From Burkholderiaceae bacterium (lineage in GTDB: Bacteria; Pseudomonadota; Gammaproteobacteria; Burkholderiales; Burkholderiaceae_E): 64,000 nt of DNA. This document shows, piece after piece, positions 63,817 through 64,000 of the stretch (its first letter is position 1; each line of letters starts with the position of its first letter). The notes under the pieces are model-generated. The model was not told the DNA's origin. It saw only the letters and a program-made list of their open reading frames with translations, and searched no databases. Location of the stretch: contig JAGXFR010000034.1 of the NCBI GenBank assembly GCA_024637155.1, forward strand, positions 37,149 to 101,148. Direction: 5' to 3'. The translations under genes were made by a program, and so were the position numbers.

Positions 63817-64000
63817 CTATTTTGCCGCGTCGGCCATGTACTCCACCGCCGCCCGCAGATCGGCGTCGCTCGCGTCCGCGCGTCCTCCGCGCGGCGGCAT
63901 CGCATTCTTGCCCTTGATGACGGTGGCGAGCATTGCGTCGACGCCCGTGGCGATGCGCGGCGCCCACACGCCCTTGTCGGCGAACTTCGGCGCATTGGCC
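63817..64000 (-). CDS. Cytochrome c5-type protein, C-terminal fragment
   Basis: 61 codons are visible; the start and the CXXCH haem site lie beyond the right edge. The reading PKFADKGVWAPRIATGVDA, then KGKNAMPPRGG and a final YMADAAK, matches the C-terminal half of cytochrome c5-family proteins; the Met of MPPRGG is the expected axial haem ligand. It would be a periplasmic electron carrier. It lies 60 bp upstream of the diguanylate cyclase on the same strand. Confidence 0.85.
   Translation of the reverse strand, partial: ANAPKFADKGVWAPRIATGVDAMLATVIKGKNAMPPRGGRADASDADLRAAVEYMADAAK

Overview
This window is very GC-rich chromosomal DNA in which almost every third codon position is G or C. The block mnmG-rsmG-parA-parB-atpI-atpBEFHAGDC, followed by plsB, hemE, priA and a rep-type helicase, points to a betaproteobacterium, probably Burkholderiales. 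Three parS sites just upstream of mnmG place the window in the origin-proximal part of the main chromosome. No rRNA, tRNA, CRISPR array, insertion sequence or phage gene was recognised. No classical DNA-binding transcription regulator was recognised either, apart from ParB.

Layout. (1) 1-3170, minus strand: an operon-like row of a 2-keto-4-pentenoate-hydratase-type enzyme, a PLP threonine/serine-dehydratase-type enzyme and a DUF2817 M14-like hydrolase, then a truncated small membrane protein. (2) 3171-8181: GTP-dependent PEP carboxykinase, a convergent PdxA-family dehydrogenase and a GMC oxidoreductase. (3) 8182-9124: a 0.94 kb non-coding region with three parS sites; two of them lie in a 59-bp duplication that includes the tail of the GMC gene. 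(4) 9125-13578: tRNA modification, 16S rRNA methylation and chromosome partition genes. (5) 13591-14613: a convergent HtrA-like protein that has lost catalytic residues. (6) 14757-21914: the complete F1Fo ATP synthase operon, with a good promoter and a good intrinsic terminator. (7) 21936-36284: EamA transporter, a small basic protein, PlsB, HemE, PriA, Rep and a two-gene RND efflux system. The hemE-priA gap holds DnaA-box-like sequences.

(8) 36463-40916: a compact stress/metal cluster with a less extreme GC bias. It holds DUF305, two FMN reductases, a 25-residue membrane peptide, a Cys-rich four-helix copper-binding protein whose start is disrupted, a CPA1 antiporter and an encapsulated-ferritin-type protein with no encapsulin nearby. 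(9) 41027-44153: nitrilase, secreted alpha/beta hydrolase, a remnant of a peptide-binding protein, a strong terminator and a conserved gene of unknown function. (10) 44248-54093: a complete dipeptide/nickel-type ABC importer leading into two paralogous AstE/DoeB-like deacylases that flank a threonine-aldolase-type lyase, plus an MFS transporter. A D-aminoacylase lies convergent to it (54102-55562). (11) 55718-62597: a branched-chain-amino-acid-type ABC importer with a translationally coupled alpha/beta hydrolase and an MFS transporter. (12) 62527-64000, minus strand: a GGEEF diguanylate cyclase overlapping the MFS gene, and the C-terminus of a cytochrome c5-type protein.

The left half is origin-proximal housekeeping and energy metabolism. 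The right half is accessory catabolism that pairs importers with hydrolases of acylated amino acids, peptides, nitriles and esters.
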